A DNA stretch of 64,000 bases, taken from assembly GCA_026393755.1 (NCBI GenBank), contig JAPKZO010000025.1, forward strand, positions 62,001 through 126,000. Direction: 5' to 3'. The position numbers and the translations under genes are program-made. The notes beneath the pieces are model-generated. The model worked only from the letters and a program-made list of their open reading frames with translations, ran no database searches and was not told where the DNA came from. This DNA comes from Acidobacteriota bacterium. GTDB lineage: Bacteria; Acidobacteriota; Vicinamibacteria; Vicinamibacterales; JAKQTR01. Shown here in pieces: positions 44,111-52,739 of this stretch. How positions within the stretch are numbered: the stretch's first letter is position 1; every line of letters begins with the position of its first letter.

Positions 44111-45384
44111 ACGACCACCTCCATGTCTTCCGCGGCCTCTGCCTCTACCACCTGATGCGCCCCGCCGAACACGGGCATCCGACTGATCACCCACCGGAAG
44201 ACCCAGAGCTCCATGCTGATGATCGCCAACGTCACCCAGATCTCCATCCAGGAGGGGTAGTACCGCACGGTCTCATACCACTTGAACGCGATGACGGAGA
44301 CGTTGAGCCGGTTCAGGATTACCCCCGCCGCCGTGAGGAACGCGGTGAACTGCACGAGCTTCGCGTTGCGTGTTCGAATCGCCACGAGGAAGAGAGCGGT
44401 CGGCAAAAGGACGAACCCGACCAGTTCGAACAGGTACCAGTACCCCATTGGAGTGCCGAGGTAAATCCACTGCCTGTAGTGCACGAAGTCGATGAGCTTG
44501 AGGAAGGCATACGCGAAGAGCGCGCCGACGGCTCCCTTTCCCAGCCCGAGGAGGATGCTGTCATGGGCCGCGTGGAGTTCGTGCCCGATGCGGTCCTTGA
44601 ACGCCTTCTGCGTGAAGAAGCTCTCAATCATCACCATCGAGATCCCTGCGAAGATGCTCGACACGAAGAACAGCACTGGGAGGTTGGCCGAGTACCACAA
44701 GGGGTGGATCTTCGATGGCGCCAGGAGGAACAGCGCCCCCAACCCCGACTGGTGCAGCGTCGACAATGTGATCCCGAAGATGACGGCGCCCGTCGTGAGT
44801 CCCTCCAGAATCCTGCGCGCCCTCGGCCAATTCAGCCATTCCGCGACGGCCGGAGAGAACTCAAGGAACTCGCAGATCATGTACAGCATGAAGTGCCAGG
44901 CCACCAGGAAGAGCACGGAGCCAAACCCGAATGCGTTCCCGATGACGGGGTTGATGACATTCCAGGGGCGTCCCAGGTCCAGCAGGAGCATGCCGGCGTA
45001 GAACAGATAGGCGAGGAAACCATTCAGGACCGTTACGCGAACGATCGGCTCGAACTTCTTAACCTTCAGGATGTGGACAACGAAGGTCAGGACGTACGCG
45101 CCGCCTGCAAAGGCCACCCCCGTGATCACGTCAAAGCCGATCCAGATTCCCCATGGGTAGTTCTGGGAGAGGTTGGAGACCGAGCCGAGCCCATAGGCGA
45201 ACCGGATGACGATCAGCACGAGGCCGGACAGGATGATCGCCCCGGTGATGACGTTGAACGGCGTCAGTATGCTTCCTCTCGGTCTCAACTCGCTCAGGAC
45301 AAAGCGGGCCGTTTCCCAAGCCACCCGCCGAACGGTCATGGCGCCTTCGGCGTGGGCGGTCGACGCGTCAGTCCTGTTCGCCAC
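44089..45384 (-). CDS. NrfD/HybB-family integral membrane quinone-interacting subunit
   Basis: A 431-aa polytopic protein of the NrfD/PsrC/HybB superfamily with ~9-10 helices: YPWGIWIGFDVITGVAFAGGAY, LDLGRPWNVINP, and ESFFTQKAF. In HybB-like proteins this subunit exchanges electrons with menaquinone and may move protons. GTG start at 45384, overlapping the ferredoxin-like gene by 17 nt. The gene pair HybA-HybB usually accompanies the HybO/HybC hydrogenase, but here GcvH-like and haem proteins follow instead, closer in style to Geobacter Cbc-type quinone-cytochrome complexes. Confidence 0.88.
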   Translation of the reverse strand: MANRTDASTAHAEGAMTVRRVAWETARFVLSELRPRGSILTPFNVITGAIILSGLVLIVIRFAYGLGSVSNLSQNYPWGIWIGFDVITGVAFAGGAYVLTFVVHILKVKKFEPIVRVTVLNGFLAYLFYAGMLLLDLGRPWNVINPVIGNAFGFGSVLFLVAWHFMLYMICEFLEFSPAVAEWLNWPRARRILEGLTTGAVIFGITLSTLHQSGLGALFLLAPSKIHPLWYSANLPVLFFVSSIFAGISMVMIESFFTQKAFKDRIGHELHAAHDSILLGLGKGAVGALFAYAFLKLIDFVHYRQWIYLGTPMGYWYLFELVGFVLLPTALFLVAIRTRNAKLVQFTAFLTAAGVILNRLNVSVIAFKWYETVRYYPSWMEIWVTLAIISMELWVFRWVISRMPVFGGAHQVVEAEAAEDMEVVVWKASVS

Positions 45385-46294
45385 GGAGGATCTTCCTCTC
45401 TTCGCTCACCTTGTTGTCCTTGATGAGGTAATTCAACCCGAACAGGAGTGACGGCCACAGAACGAACACGAGGGGCACCCCGTACAGGAATCCGGACGTG
45501 AGTTCGGGATAGGGAGTCGTGCCCAGATTGGTCCGCAGGCCGAGCTTTTCTTCTGGGGCGCCCATCAGGTAGAGCCAGCCGGTGCCGCCGGCCTCGTGCT
45601 CCCCATAGATCCGATGGACGTACTTGTCCGGAGCCTTGTAGATCCGGGTCCTGGCGATCTCCAGCAGATCCCGTTTCTTCCCGAACAGGGTCGCGCCGGT
45701 CGGGCACACCTCGGAACAGGCGGGCAGCTCCCCCTTCTGCTGCCGTTCGTTGCAGAAGTCGCATTTCCACACGAATGGAGCGGCACTGTCGTACTCGAAC
45801 TTCGGGATGTCGAAGGGGCAGGCGATCATGCAGTAGCGGCACCCCATGCAGCGGTCCTTGTGGTAGATGACCGCCGCCTCCTTGGTCTTCTCCATCGCCT
45901 TGCACAGGCACGCGGAGGCGCAGGCCGGCTGGTCACAGTGCATGCACTGCTTCCGGACGAAGATCGGCTCATCCGGCTTCTTCTCGTTCGGGAACCGGTT
46001 CACGACCGTGAAAGCCCCGGTGGTGGTGTCGCGCGTCGTCTCGAACACGTTCGCACTAGAGAAGGAGGCCGCCGGCGTGGGCAGTTTGTTTGCCTCGTTG
46101 CAGGCCGCCTCGCAGGCGCGACAACCGATGCATTTTGTCGTGTCGATGAGCATCCCGTTGAACTCGACGTCCCCCTGCGAAGTCCGGTGCAACTGCGCCG
46201 CCTGGGCCGACGGCCCGCCCCCGGCGAGCAGGCCGCCGCCGGCCGCTCCCGCCATCCCCGCCACTCTTAAGAACAATCGTCGATTGAGCTTCAT
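45368..46294 (-). CDS. HybA-like Tat-exported 4x[4Fe-4S] ferredoxin
   Basis: A 308-aa periplasmic ferredoxin. The twin-arginine signal is NRRLFLRVAG. Four cysteine clusters follow: CIGCRACEAAC, CMHCDQPACASAC, CMGCRYCMIACPFDIP, and CDFCNERQQKGELPACSEVCP. The C-terminal helix (SGFLYGVPLVFVLWPSLLFGLNYL) would anchor it to the outer face of the membrane, as in HybA. It should pass electrons between the NrfD-like subunit and a periplasmic donor or acceptor. Confidence 0.92.
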   Translation of the reverse strand: MKLNRRLFLRVAGMAGAAGGGLLAGGGPSAQAAQLHRTSQGDVEFNGMLIDTTKCIGCRACEAACNEANKLPTPAASFSSANVFETTRDTTTGAFTVVNRFPNEKKPDEPIFVRKQCMHCDQPACASACLCKAMEKTKEAAVIYHKDRCMGCRYCMIACPFDIPKFEYDSAAPFVWKCDFCNERQQKGELPACSEVCPTGATLFGKKRDLLEIARTRIYKAPDKYVHRIYGEHEAGGTGWLYLMGAPEEKLGLRTNLGTTPYPELTSGFLYGVPLVFVLWPSLLFGLNYLIKDNKVSEERKILRGEQD

Positions 46295-46324
46295 GATGCG
46301 ATTCCTCTACGGTGAATCGTTGTG

Positions 46325-46408
46325 TCACCAGCGGCTGCGTGGCGCGGCGAGTGTTGAGCAGCCGACCAGGACAAGGCCGACCAGCGCCAGCACGGTGATG
46401 AGCATCAT
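46325..46408 (-). CDS. 27-residue hydrophobic peptide with lipobox-like motif
   Basis: ATG 46408 overlaps the upstream gene's TGA by 4 nt and follows GGGAGGG. The product is one hydrophobic segment, MMLITVLALVGLVLVGCSTL, ending in AAPRSRW. LVGC could be a lipoprotein signal or simply part of a single-span helix. Its tight placement between two genes of the HybA-NrfD operon suggests a small accessory subunit or assembly peptide; expression is unproven. Confidence 0.4.
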   Translation of the reverse strand: MMLITVLALVGLVLVGCSTLAAPRSRW

Positions 46409-46629
46409 CGGGAGCCCTCCCTGCGAGTGGAGTCAGGTGACGAAGAGGCTGTCGCTCGTTGCGTACTCGCCCGGATGCGGGACACCACATCCGTGAACAG
46501 GGGACAGGCCTCGTAATCGCGGCCCAGGCACGGATCCGCCGACGCGATGCGGTCGAGAGGCACGAGCTTCTTGACCGGATAGGCCTGGCAGTAGAGCATC
46601 ACCACTTCCTTCAAGTACGGGCAGGCCAT
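46405..46629 (-). CDS. Small cysteine-containing protein, first gene of the HybA-NrfD operon
   Basis: A 74-aa soluble protein from ATG 46629 (GGAAGGTG ribosome site). Conserved-looking N-terminus MACPYLKEVVMLYCQAYPVKK, then CLGRDYEACPLF. Four cysteines (residues 3, 14, 34, 42) could bind zinc or an FeS cluster. I do not recognise the family. It is first behind a good sigma54-type promoter and overlaps the 27-residue ORF by ATGA. Confidence 0.6.
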   Translation of the reverse strand: MACPYLKEVVMLYCQAYPVKKLVPLDRIASADPCLGRDYEACPLFTDVVSRIRASTQRATASSSPDSTRREGSR

Positions 46630-46662
46630 TCTTGCACCTTCCTTTCGTCCAATCAGGGGTAC

Positions 46663-46678
46663 AGCAAGTTTCCCGCCA
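46663..46678 (-). promoter_or_regulatory. Sigma54 (-24/-12) promoter of the HybA-NrfD-GcvH operon
   Basis: Minus strand TGGCGGG (46678-46672), 4 bp, TTGCT (46667-46663): invariant GG and GC at exact spacing. The expected +1 is ~20 bp before the first gene. TGTTGCACA (46711-46719), a TGT-N3-ACA palindrome, lies upstream as a possible activator site. Confidence 0.65.
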
Positions 46679-47063
46679 CGTTTGGTTCCGTTTGGAAACA
46701 GCCGCTAACGTGTTGCACATGCATGAGTTAATGAGTCGGCCCCAAACTTCGGTGCCGTCATTCTCTGGAATGGGCGTTGATATTCTCAGCGGGAGTTCCG
46801 GACCCTGGTGGCGACGTGGAGAGGGAATTGATGTTTTGTGGCGTGAATCCGACTAATGGCGAAATTCAACGGCGAACGATGAAGACCTCATCAGTACGGC
46901 GCGGGCAACTCGCTGCCTGGATCCGGGAGTCGGATTTCGGGATTCGGGCAGACGCACCAAGAACGAGGCAACAAACAACAGGCAGGAGGAGGAGGGCGGG
47001 CATCCCGAATTCCGTTTCCTGATGACGTGCGCGGAGAAAAGAAGATCGAGTACCATTCCAATC
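46679..47063. other. Divergent intergenic region
   Basis: About 385 bp between the sigma54 promoter and the zinc-ribbon kinase gene. Apart from the direct repeat GTTTGG-N4-GTTTGG around 46680-46695 and the TGTTGCACA palindrome I see no gene or structured element. Confidence 0.4.
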
Positions 47064-48233
47064 ATGTCCGGCGAAGAAGACGCCAGCCGTCCGACGAATC
47101 AGTGCCCGCGATGTCGGGCGGACGTGCACGCCCGGGAGGCAACCTGTCCGCAGTGCGGGGTCGATCTGGTCCTGGCGGCCGTGCTGGTGGAGCGTCTGGC
47201 GCTTAGCGTGATTCCCGCCGAGGCTGGGGCACGGTTCCTCGGTGACGCCATGCTGTCGCGGTTTGGCGAGTTCCTGATGAAGAAGGGCTACATCACGGAA
47301 ACCCAGCTGAATGCCGCACTGGCGCGACAGCGCGAGATGTCAACCGGAGGTGTGCGCGAAACGCTGGGCCAGGTGTTGCTCGAGATGCGCGTGATGACGC
47401 GAGAACAACTGGAGTTGGCCAGCGTCGAGCAGGTCCAGGACCTGCAGACCGCGCTCCGGCAGGTGAACACCCAACTCGAACAGCGAGTCGCGGAGCGCAC
47501 GAAGGAGCTGCAGGCGGCGTATCAGCGCCTCGCGGAACTGGATCAACTCAAAGGCAATTTCATCAACAACATCTCACACGAGCTGCGCACACCGCTGACG
47601 AAGATCAAAGGCTTCAACATGCTCCTGGCTGCCGGAGATCTGGGTGCGCTCACCGAAGATCAGGTGCAGGCCGTCCAGACGATGGGGCGCGGGATCTCGG
47701 AACTGGAGCGGCTGGTCGCCGATCTGATCCAGTTCGCCACGGGTGCCCGCGGAGAGATGACGTTACGTCAGGCGCCGATCGCGGTCGCGGCCATCCTGAC
47801 TGAGTGCGTGACGGAAGCCACCGAGAAGGCGAAACGCCGCGGGGTCGAGATGCGACTCGAGGTGTCGGACGGTCTGCCGCAGGCGGTGGCGGACGGCGAA
47901 CGCATTCGCTGGGTGTTGAACCACTTGATTGACAACGCGGTCAAGTTCACTCCTCAGGGCGGAACTGTCACGGCGGGCGCAGCCGTCGCCGGCGACCGGG
48001 TGCGCGTGTGGGTGGCAGATACCGGAGAGGGCATCGCGGCCGAGAAAATGCCGGAACTCTTCGAGGCGTTTCATCAGCTCGACGGATCGACCACGCGCCG
48101 CCAGGGCGGTACCGGGCTCGGTCTGGCGCTCGTGAAGATGATTGTCGAGGGCCATCAGTCCAGCGTCGCCGTCGAGAGCGAACCCGGGAAGGGCAGCCGA
48201 TTCTCGTTCGATCTCGCGATGGCCGCGCGTTAG
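47064..48233 (+). CDS. Soluble histidine kinase with N-terminal zinc ribbon and MshEN-like domain
   Basis: About 389 aa from ATG 47064 (no strong ribosome site; ATG 47022 is an alternative). Order: zinc ribbon (C14-C17, C28-C31: CPRC and CPQC); a region like the N-terminal domain of type II secretion/pilus ATPases (MshEN-like; FGEFLMKKGYITETQLNAAL, LGQVLLEMRVMTREQL); a coiled coil; HisKA (NISHELRTPLTKIKG); and HATPase (LIDNAVKFTPQGG, DTGEGIAAEK, GTGLGLALV). No membrane helix, so a cytoplasmic sensor. In other proteins MshEN domains bind c-di-GMP, which would link it to the c-di-GMP operon at 34-40 kb. Convergent with, and overlapping by 4 nt, the NtrC-type regulator gene. Confidence 0.82.
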   Translation: MSGEEDASRPTNQCPRCRADVHAREATCPQCGVDLVLAAVLVERLALSVIPAEAGARFLGDAMLSRFGEFLMKKGYITETQLNAALARQREMSTGGVRETLGQVLLEMRVMTREQLELASVEQVQDLQTALRQVNTQLEQRVAERTKELQAAYQRLAELDQLKGNFINNISHELRTPLTKIKGFNMLLAAGDLGALTEDQVQAVQTMGRGISELERLVADLIQFATGARGEMTLRQAPIAVAAILTECVTEATEKAKRRGVEMRLEVSDGLPQAVADGERIRWVLNHLIDNAVKFTPQGGTVTAGAAVAGDRVRVWVADTGEGIAAEKMPELFEAFHQLDGSTTRRQGGTGLGLALVKMIVEGHQSSVAVESEPGKGSRFSFDLAMAAR

Positions 48234-49606
48234 CGCGCGTCCCCGTTGCGCTCCTCGCCGCGCCGCAATCCGTACTTCTTGATTTTGTTGTAGAGCGTCA
48301 CGCGATCGATGCCGAGCGTCCGGGCCGCCTGGGTGACGTTTCCGCCCCCATCGTGGAGGACCGCCGCGATATGGCGGTGCTCGACTTCGTCGAGCGAGAG
48401 CGTGACGTCGATGGGGGCCGGCCGCGGCGCGGCGGCCTCGAGGCCGAGATCCTCCGGCATGATCAGCGAACCCTTCGCCACCACCATGCCCCGTTCCAGC
48501 ACGTTTCGCAGTTCGCGGACATTGCCTGGCCAGCCGTAGCGCATCAGCGTCGCCAGCGCGTCGGCGCTGATCTCCTCGATGCGGTGGCTCATCTCCAGAT
48601 TCAGGTGTTCCAGAAAATGCTCGACCAGCAAGGGAATGTCTTCGAGCCGCTCGCGCAGGGGCGGCAACATAATCGGAATGACGTTCAACCGATAGTACAG
48701 GTCGTCGCGGAACTGACCGCTCTCGGAAGCCTTCCGCAGATCCCGGTTCGTGGCGGCGATGATCCGGACGTCAACCTCCACGGGTTCTGATCCGCCGACG
48801 CGGCAGAACGTCCGCTCCTCGAGCACGCGCAACAGGTCGAGCTGGAGCTTTGGAGAGATGTCGCCGATCTCGTCGAGAAACAGCGTGCCGCCGTGCGCCA
48901 GTTCGAATTTGCCTTTCCGCCGGCTGAGCGCCCCGGTGAACGAACCCCGCTCATGCCCGAACAGTTCGGACTCGAGCAGCGTCTCTGTGAGCGCCGCGCA
49001 GGACACGGCCACAAACGGCGCCGACTGCCTCGGGCTTTCGGCGTGGATGGCCCGTGCCAGCAACTCCTTGCCTGTCCCGCTCTCGCCGAGGATGAGCACG
49101 GTGGACTGACTGCGTGCGGCGCTCCGGGCCAGCTCGAACATGCGATGCATCACCGGGCTCTTGCTGATCATGTCGCGAAAGTGATAATCGCGTTTGAGCA
49201 CCTTGCGCAACAGCACGTTCTCGCGCACGAGTTGCTGCTGGGCGACAATCTTCACCATCATCAGGCTGAGTTCCTCCGGATCGAACGGCTTGACGAGGTA
49301 GTCGTAGGCGCCCATCTTCATCGCTTCGACCGCGGTCTCGACGGTCGCGTAGGCGGTCATGATGACGATGGCAACATCGGGCTGGATGGTCTTGGCGGTC
49401 TGGAGCACCAGCAGGCCGTCCATGCCGGGCATCTTCAAGTCGACGAGCAGGATGGACCAGCGCCCTTCCCTGAGCTTGTCGATGGCTGTCGGCCCGTCCG
49501 CGGCGGTGTCGAGCGTATAGCCATCCTTGGCCAGCCAGCCCGACAGCGACTCCCGCACGATTTCCTCATCGTCGACGACCAGGACCCGGGTTCGTTCCTT
49601 ACTCAT
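48230..49606 (-). CDS. NtrC-family sigma54-activating response regulator
   Basis: Receiver (VVDDEE, phospho-Asp in LLVDLKMPG, KPFDPEEL), AAA+ with GESGTGKE and an intact GSFTGA loop (GHERGSFTGALSRRKG), and a Fis-type HTH (VTQAARTLGIDRVTLYNKIKKYG). ATG 49606 starts at MSKERTRVLVVDDEE with AAGGA upstream. Third gene of the operon kinase - archaemetzincin - regulator. It is the natural activator for the three sigma54 promoters at 46.7, 51.9 and 57.9 kb, including its own. Its kinase partner is most likely the CxxCH sensor encoded in the same operon. Confidence 0.92.
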   Translation of the reverse strand: MSKERTRVLVVDDEEIVRESLSGWLAKDGYTLDTAADGPTAIDKLREGRWSILLVDLKMPGMDGLLVLQTAKTIQPDVAIVIMTAYATVETAVEAMKMGAYDYLVKPFDPEELSLMMVKIVAQQQLVRENVLLRKVLKRDYHFRDMISKSPVMHRMFELARSAARSQSTVLILGESGTGKELLARAIHAESPRQSAPFVAVSCAALTETLLESELFGHERGSFTGALSRRKGKFELAHGGTLFLDEIGDISPKLQLDLLRVLEERTFCRVGGSEPVEVDVRIIAATNRDLRKASESGQFRDDLYYRLNVIPIMLPPLRERLEDIPLLVEHFLEHLNLEMSHRIEEISADALATLMRYGWPGNVRELRNVLERGMVVAKGSLIMPEDLGLEAAAPRPAPIDVTLSLDEVEHRHIAAVLHDGGGNVTQAARTLGIDRVTLYNKIKKYGLRRGEERNGDAR

Positions 49607-50153
49607 GATGATCATCCTTCTGATGCAATGCCTGGTAGCGGGCTTCACAGTCGGCGCAGAGCGACACGCGCTTGGCGTCGACTTCGATCAGGTTCACAGA
49701 CCGGGCCATCACGCAGGCCGGCGAGTCGCAGTGAATCAGGCCGAAGGTATGGCCGAGTTCGTGAACGCACTCCTTGAAGACGCGGCTGTCAAAGAGGCGC
49801 CTGTCCGGATCGGCTTCGGGCGCGGCGGCGAGCCTGGCGGTGGACACCACCGCGGCGGTGCCGCCCAGTTGGGCCTCGCCGTACACGAAGGTCAGCACGG
49901 GAATGAACAGGTCCACGTCCGTGACGGCGAGGGTGCGGCTCCCGGCCCGCGAGCGGCCCACCAGCCACTTGAGAATCTCCGTCGACGAGTACTGGCCGCG
50001 GCGCGGATCGAACGCGTGTGCGGGGCGATCGGCTCGATGATCGACCCTGACCGTGACGCCGAACACGGATTGAATGGCTCGCCCGACGACGTCGAGCAGG
50101 CGGCCGTCGGGCGCATCGGCGCCCAGCCACCAAATCTGGACGTCCGCCGTCAT
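49599..50153 (-). CDS. amzA: Archaemetzincin-type zinc protease
   Basis: A ~184-aa metzincin with the full archaemetzincin signature: catalytic HELGHTFGLIHC, then CVM and CADC, which form the second (CxxC-type) zinc site unique to this family. Archaemetzincins are found mainly in archaea and vertebrates and sporadically in bacteria; substrates are unknown. It lies between the CxxCH sensor kinase and the NtrC-type regulator, overlapping the latter by 8 nt, so it is produced with a signalling pair. ATG 50177 is an alternative start. No signal peptide, so cytoplasmic. Confidence 0.85.
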   Translation of the reverse strand: MTADVQIWWLGADAPDGRLLDVVGRAIQSVFGVTVRVDHRADRPAHAFDPRRGQYSSTEILKWLVGRSRAGSRTLAVTDVDLFIPVLTFVYGEAQLGGTAAVVSTARLAAAPEADPDRRLFDSRVFKECVHELGHTFGLIHCDSPACVMARSVNLIEVDAKRVSLCADCEARYQALHQKDDHHE

Positions 50154-50169
50154 CGTGCGTCGACACCCA

Positions 50170-51771
50170 TTAGGCATCCGCCTTTCGGGCGGCCGGCAAC
50201 ACGATCGTGAAGGTCGTGCCCTTGCCGACCTCGCTTTGGATGTCAATCGTGCCGTGGTGCCGTTCGACGATGCCGTACACGACGGACAGGCCGAGGCCCG
50301 TGCCCATTTCCTTCGTGGTGAAGAACGGATCGAAGATCTTGGCGAGCCTGTCGGGCGGGATGCCGGCACCCGTGTCCGCGAAGACCAGTTCAACCCCGGT
50401 GGCGCCCTGGGTCGGCTGGCACGAGATGGTCAGGGTGCCACCGTCCTTCATGGCTTCACAGGCATTCAGCATGATGTTGACGAACGCCTGCCGCAGTTGA
50501 CCGAAGTCGGCCTGGATGGGGGGCAGCGCGCCGGCGTGCCCATTGATGGCGATGCCGTGCAGCTTGGCCTGGTGGCCGACAAGAGAGACCGCCTCGTCAA
50601 GGACGGCTGACGGATCGACCTCCTTCAACGCGAGCGGCCGCTGTCTGGCAAATTCGAGGAGGTTGCGGACGATGGCCGTGCATCGTTCGGTCTCGCGCTG
50701 GACCAGTTTCAGGTGACGGACGCACGTGACGCGTGTCTGGTCGTCGAGTTCGCCGCCCTCGAGCACCCGGACGAGCAGCTTGGCGTACGTCAGAATGCCC
50801 GCCAGTGGATTGTTGATCTCGTGAGCGATCGACGCCGCCAGCCTGCCGAGCGAGGAGAGCTTCTCGGATTGCACGAGCTGGGTCTGCGCCTGCTTCAAGT
50901 CGGCCGTGCGTTCCTCAACCTGGTGTTCGAGCGTTTCGAGCAGTTGAAGACGTTCGGCTCTCGCCTTGCTCAGCGCCGCCACCATCTCGTTGAACCACAG
51001 GCCGAGCACGCCCAACTCTCCGGTTCGCGCGACCGGGATCTTGTGCGTCAAGTCGCCCGCGCCGATCTGCCGAGTGGCGAATGCAAGCGCGACAACGGGG
51101 TTCACGACCCGTCGCTGTGCGTACAGCCCGACGAACGCTCCGAGCAGCAGGACGGCGACGCCGGCCATCAGCAGCGTGTTCCGTCGGATGCGCAGGAGGT
51201 TCGTGTCGATATCTTTGAGCGAAATGCCAATGTCGATCACGCCCAGCACGCGCTTGCTCGGCGGATGGACGTGGCAGGCGGCGTTCGAACAGCCCGGTTC
51301 GTTGTAAATCGGCGTCACCATGCCCAGGACGCGATGTCCGCGGGCATCGTAGATTCGACTCCGCGTTCCCGTCGCCAGTCGCTCGAGCGGCCGCCCAGCC
51401 TCGTGGCAGCGGTAGCAGGCCTCGGCGCTCTTGTCGACCATGGCCCCGACCTCGGTGCGCTCGGTCGAGAACGTGACCCGCCCTTCCTTGTTGAAGAAGC
51501 GGACTCGATCGATGCCCGATTGGTGGCCAATCGTGTCCATCACCAGGTAGGCATTCTCGCGACGGTCGGCCAGCATGTCGTGATACGTGCTGCTCTTGAT
51601 GGTCTCGCTGAACAGTTCCGCGCCCCGGACGACCTCGGCCACCAGGTATCGTTCTTGCGCGCGCAGGAACAGCGCCGCTGCCGTGCCGACAACGGCCAGC
51701 GTGCCCACCGCGATGACGAGCGGCAACTGAACGCTCAGCCGGTTCCACCACCGGACCGACGACAGCGGCAT
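50170..51771 (-). CDS. Sensor histidine kinase with c-type haem motif in its periplasmic domain
   Basis: A 533-aa kinase: TM1 (~16-37), periplasmic domain (~38-190), TM2 (~192-212), HAMP, HisKA (SIAHEINNPLAGILTYAK), and HATPase (NIMLNACEAMKDGG, DTGAGIPPD, GTGLGLSVV). The periplasmic domain carries CYRCH (C119-C122-H123), a c-type haem attachment site, plus CSNAACH (C161...C166-H167), a wider CxxxxCH that might hold a second haem or an axial ligand. A redox, O2 or NO signal is therefore likely. First gene of the operon with archaemetzincin and the NtrC-type regulator, behind a sigma54 promoter. Confidence 0.9.
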   Translation of the reverse strand: MPLSSVRWWNRLSVQLPLVIAVGTLAVVGTAAALFLRAQERYLVAEVVRGAELFSETIKSSTYHDMLADRRENAYLVMDTIGHQSGIDRVRFFNKEGRVTFSTERTEVGAMVDKSAEACYRCHEAGRPLERLATGTRSRIYDARGHRVLGMVTPIYNEPGCSNAACHVHPPSKRVLGVIDIGISLKDIDTNLLRIRRNTLLMAGVAVLLLGAFVGLYAQRRVVNPVVALAFATRQIGAGDLTHKIPVARTGELGVLGLWFNEMVAALSKARAERLQLLETLEHQVEERTADLKQAQTQLVQSEKLSSLGRLAASIAHEINNPLAGILTYAKLLVRVLEGGELDDQTRVTCVRHLKLVQRETERCTAIVRNLLEFARQRPLALKEVDPSAVLDEAVSLVGHQAKLHGIAINGHAGALPPIQADFGQLRQAFVNIMLNACEAMKDGGTLTISCQPTQGATGVELVFADTGAGIPPDRLAKIFDPFFTTKEMGTGLGLSVVYGIVERHHGTIDIQSEVGKGTTFTIVLPAARKADA

Positions 51772-51946
51772 TCGAGATGTCCTTCCCAGGGCAGGCCACT
51801 CGGCCTGTCAGAATCCGGTCAGGGACGCCAGAAACCAGGGGCGAACACGTCGCGACCTCGTCTGACGGCCAAGAAGGGGCCGGGGGCGGGCGACGGGGGG
51901 GCGGCGAGGCACGAGAAAAGATACGGCCGCGCCCTGACAGAGTGTA

Positions 51947-51977
51947 GAGCAATTCAACTGCCAGATGGAAATTGCTC
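51947..51977 (-). promoter_or_regulatory. Sigma54 promoter inside an inverted repeat
   Basis: Minus strand TGGCAGT (51963-51957), 4 bp, TTGCT (51952-51948). A perfect 8-bp inverted repeat, GAGCAATT (51947-51954) and AATTGCTC (51970-51977), brackets it with the -12 box inside one arm. The leader to the kinase start is ~165 nt. No gene is seen in the rest of the 51772-52079 gap. Confidence 0.65.
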
Positions 51978-52079
51978 GATCTTGGGCCTGTTCTTAGCCC
52001 ATTTTCTGAACTGCTGCCTCGCGGGTTGCGAAAATCCGGCGCTCGCTGTCGAGATTCCCTACGACCAGGCGCGGTCGCT

Positions 52080-52739
52080 CTAGTCTTCGACGCGAATGAT
52101 GTCCTGTTTGAGGGCGAACCGAATCAGTTCCGTGCGGCTGTGGAGTGCCAGTTTCTCCATCACGCGCTCGCGATGAGACATCGCGGTCTTGATGCTGATG
52201 CCCAGCAGGTCGGCGACCTCCTTGTTGCTATGGCCTTCGGCGACCAGCTTCAGGACCTGCTTCTCACGGTCGGTGAGTGATTCGTAGGGGTCGGCATCCC
52301 CGCCCCCGGGTCCGAGGCCGTCGCGTTCCTTCATCGCCTCACGGGCGACGTCCGGGTCGAACACGAGGCCGCCCCGGTGGACGGCGCGGATTGCGGCGGT
52401 CAGATCCGATCCGGCGGACTTCTTGAGGACGTACCCGGACACGCCGGCCTTGAGGAAGCGGCGGATGTACTCACGGTCTTCGTACTGGGACAGCACGAGA
52501 ATGCGCGCGTTCGGACAGATCTTCCTGATTTCAATCGTGGCTTCGAGGCCGCCCAGGCCCGGCATCGCGATGTCCATCAGGCATACGTCTGGATTGAGGG
52601 CCAGAGCCTTGGCGATCGCTTCGCGGCCGTCGGCCGCTTCGCCCACGACCTCCATGTCGTCGGCGAGATTGAGCAACGCCTTCACGCCCTCCCGGACGAT
52701 CGCGTGGTCATCGGCAATCAGAACGCGAATCTTAGACAC
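52080..52739 (-). CDS. NarL/FixJ-family response regulator
   Basis: A 219-aa two-domain regulator: receiver (IADDHAIVREG, phospho-Asp in CLMDIAMPG, KKSAGSDL) and LuxR/NarL-type HTH (LTDREKQVLKLVAEGHSNKEVADLLGIS). It overlaps the upstream NarX-like kinase by 8 nt, so it is the cognate partner. Last gene of the cytochrome - protease - kinase operon. LuxR-type regulators act on sigma70 promoters, so this pair adds a second regulatory layer to the neighbourhood. Confidence 0.93.
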   Translation of the reverse strand: MSKIRVLIADDHAIVREGVKALLNLADDMEVVGEAADGREAIAKALALNPDVCLMDIAMPGLGGLEATIEIRKICPNARILVLSQYEDREYIRRFLKAGVSGYVLKKSAGSDLTAAIRAVHRGGLVFDPDVAREAMKERDGLGPGGGDADPYESLTDREKQVLKLVAEGHSNKEVADLLGISIKTAMSHRERVMEKLALHSRTELIRFALKQDIIRVED

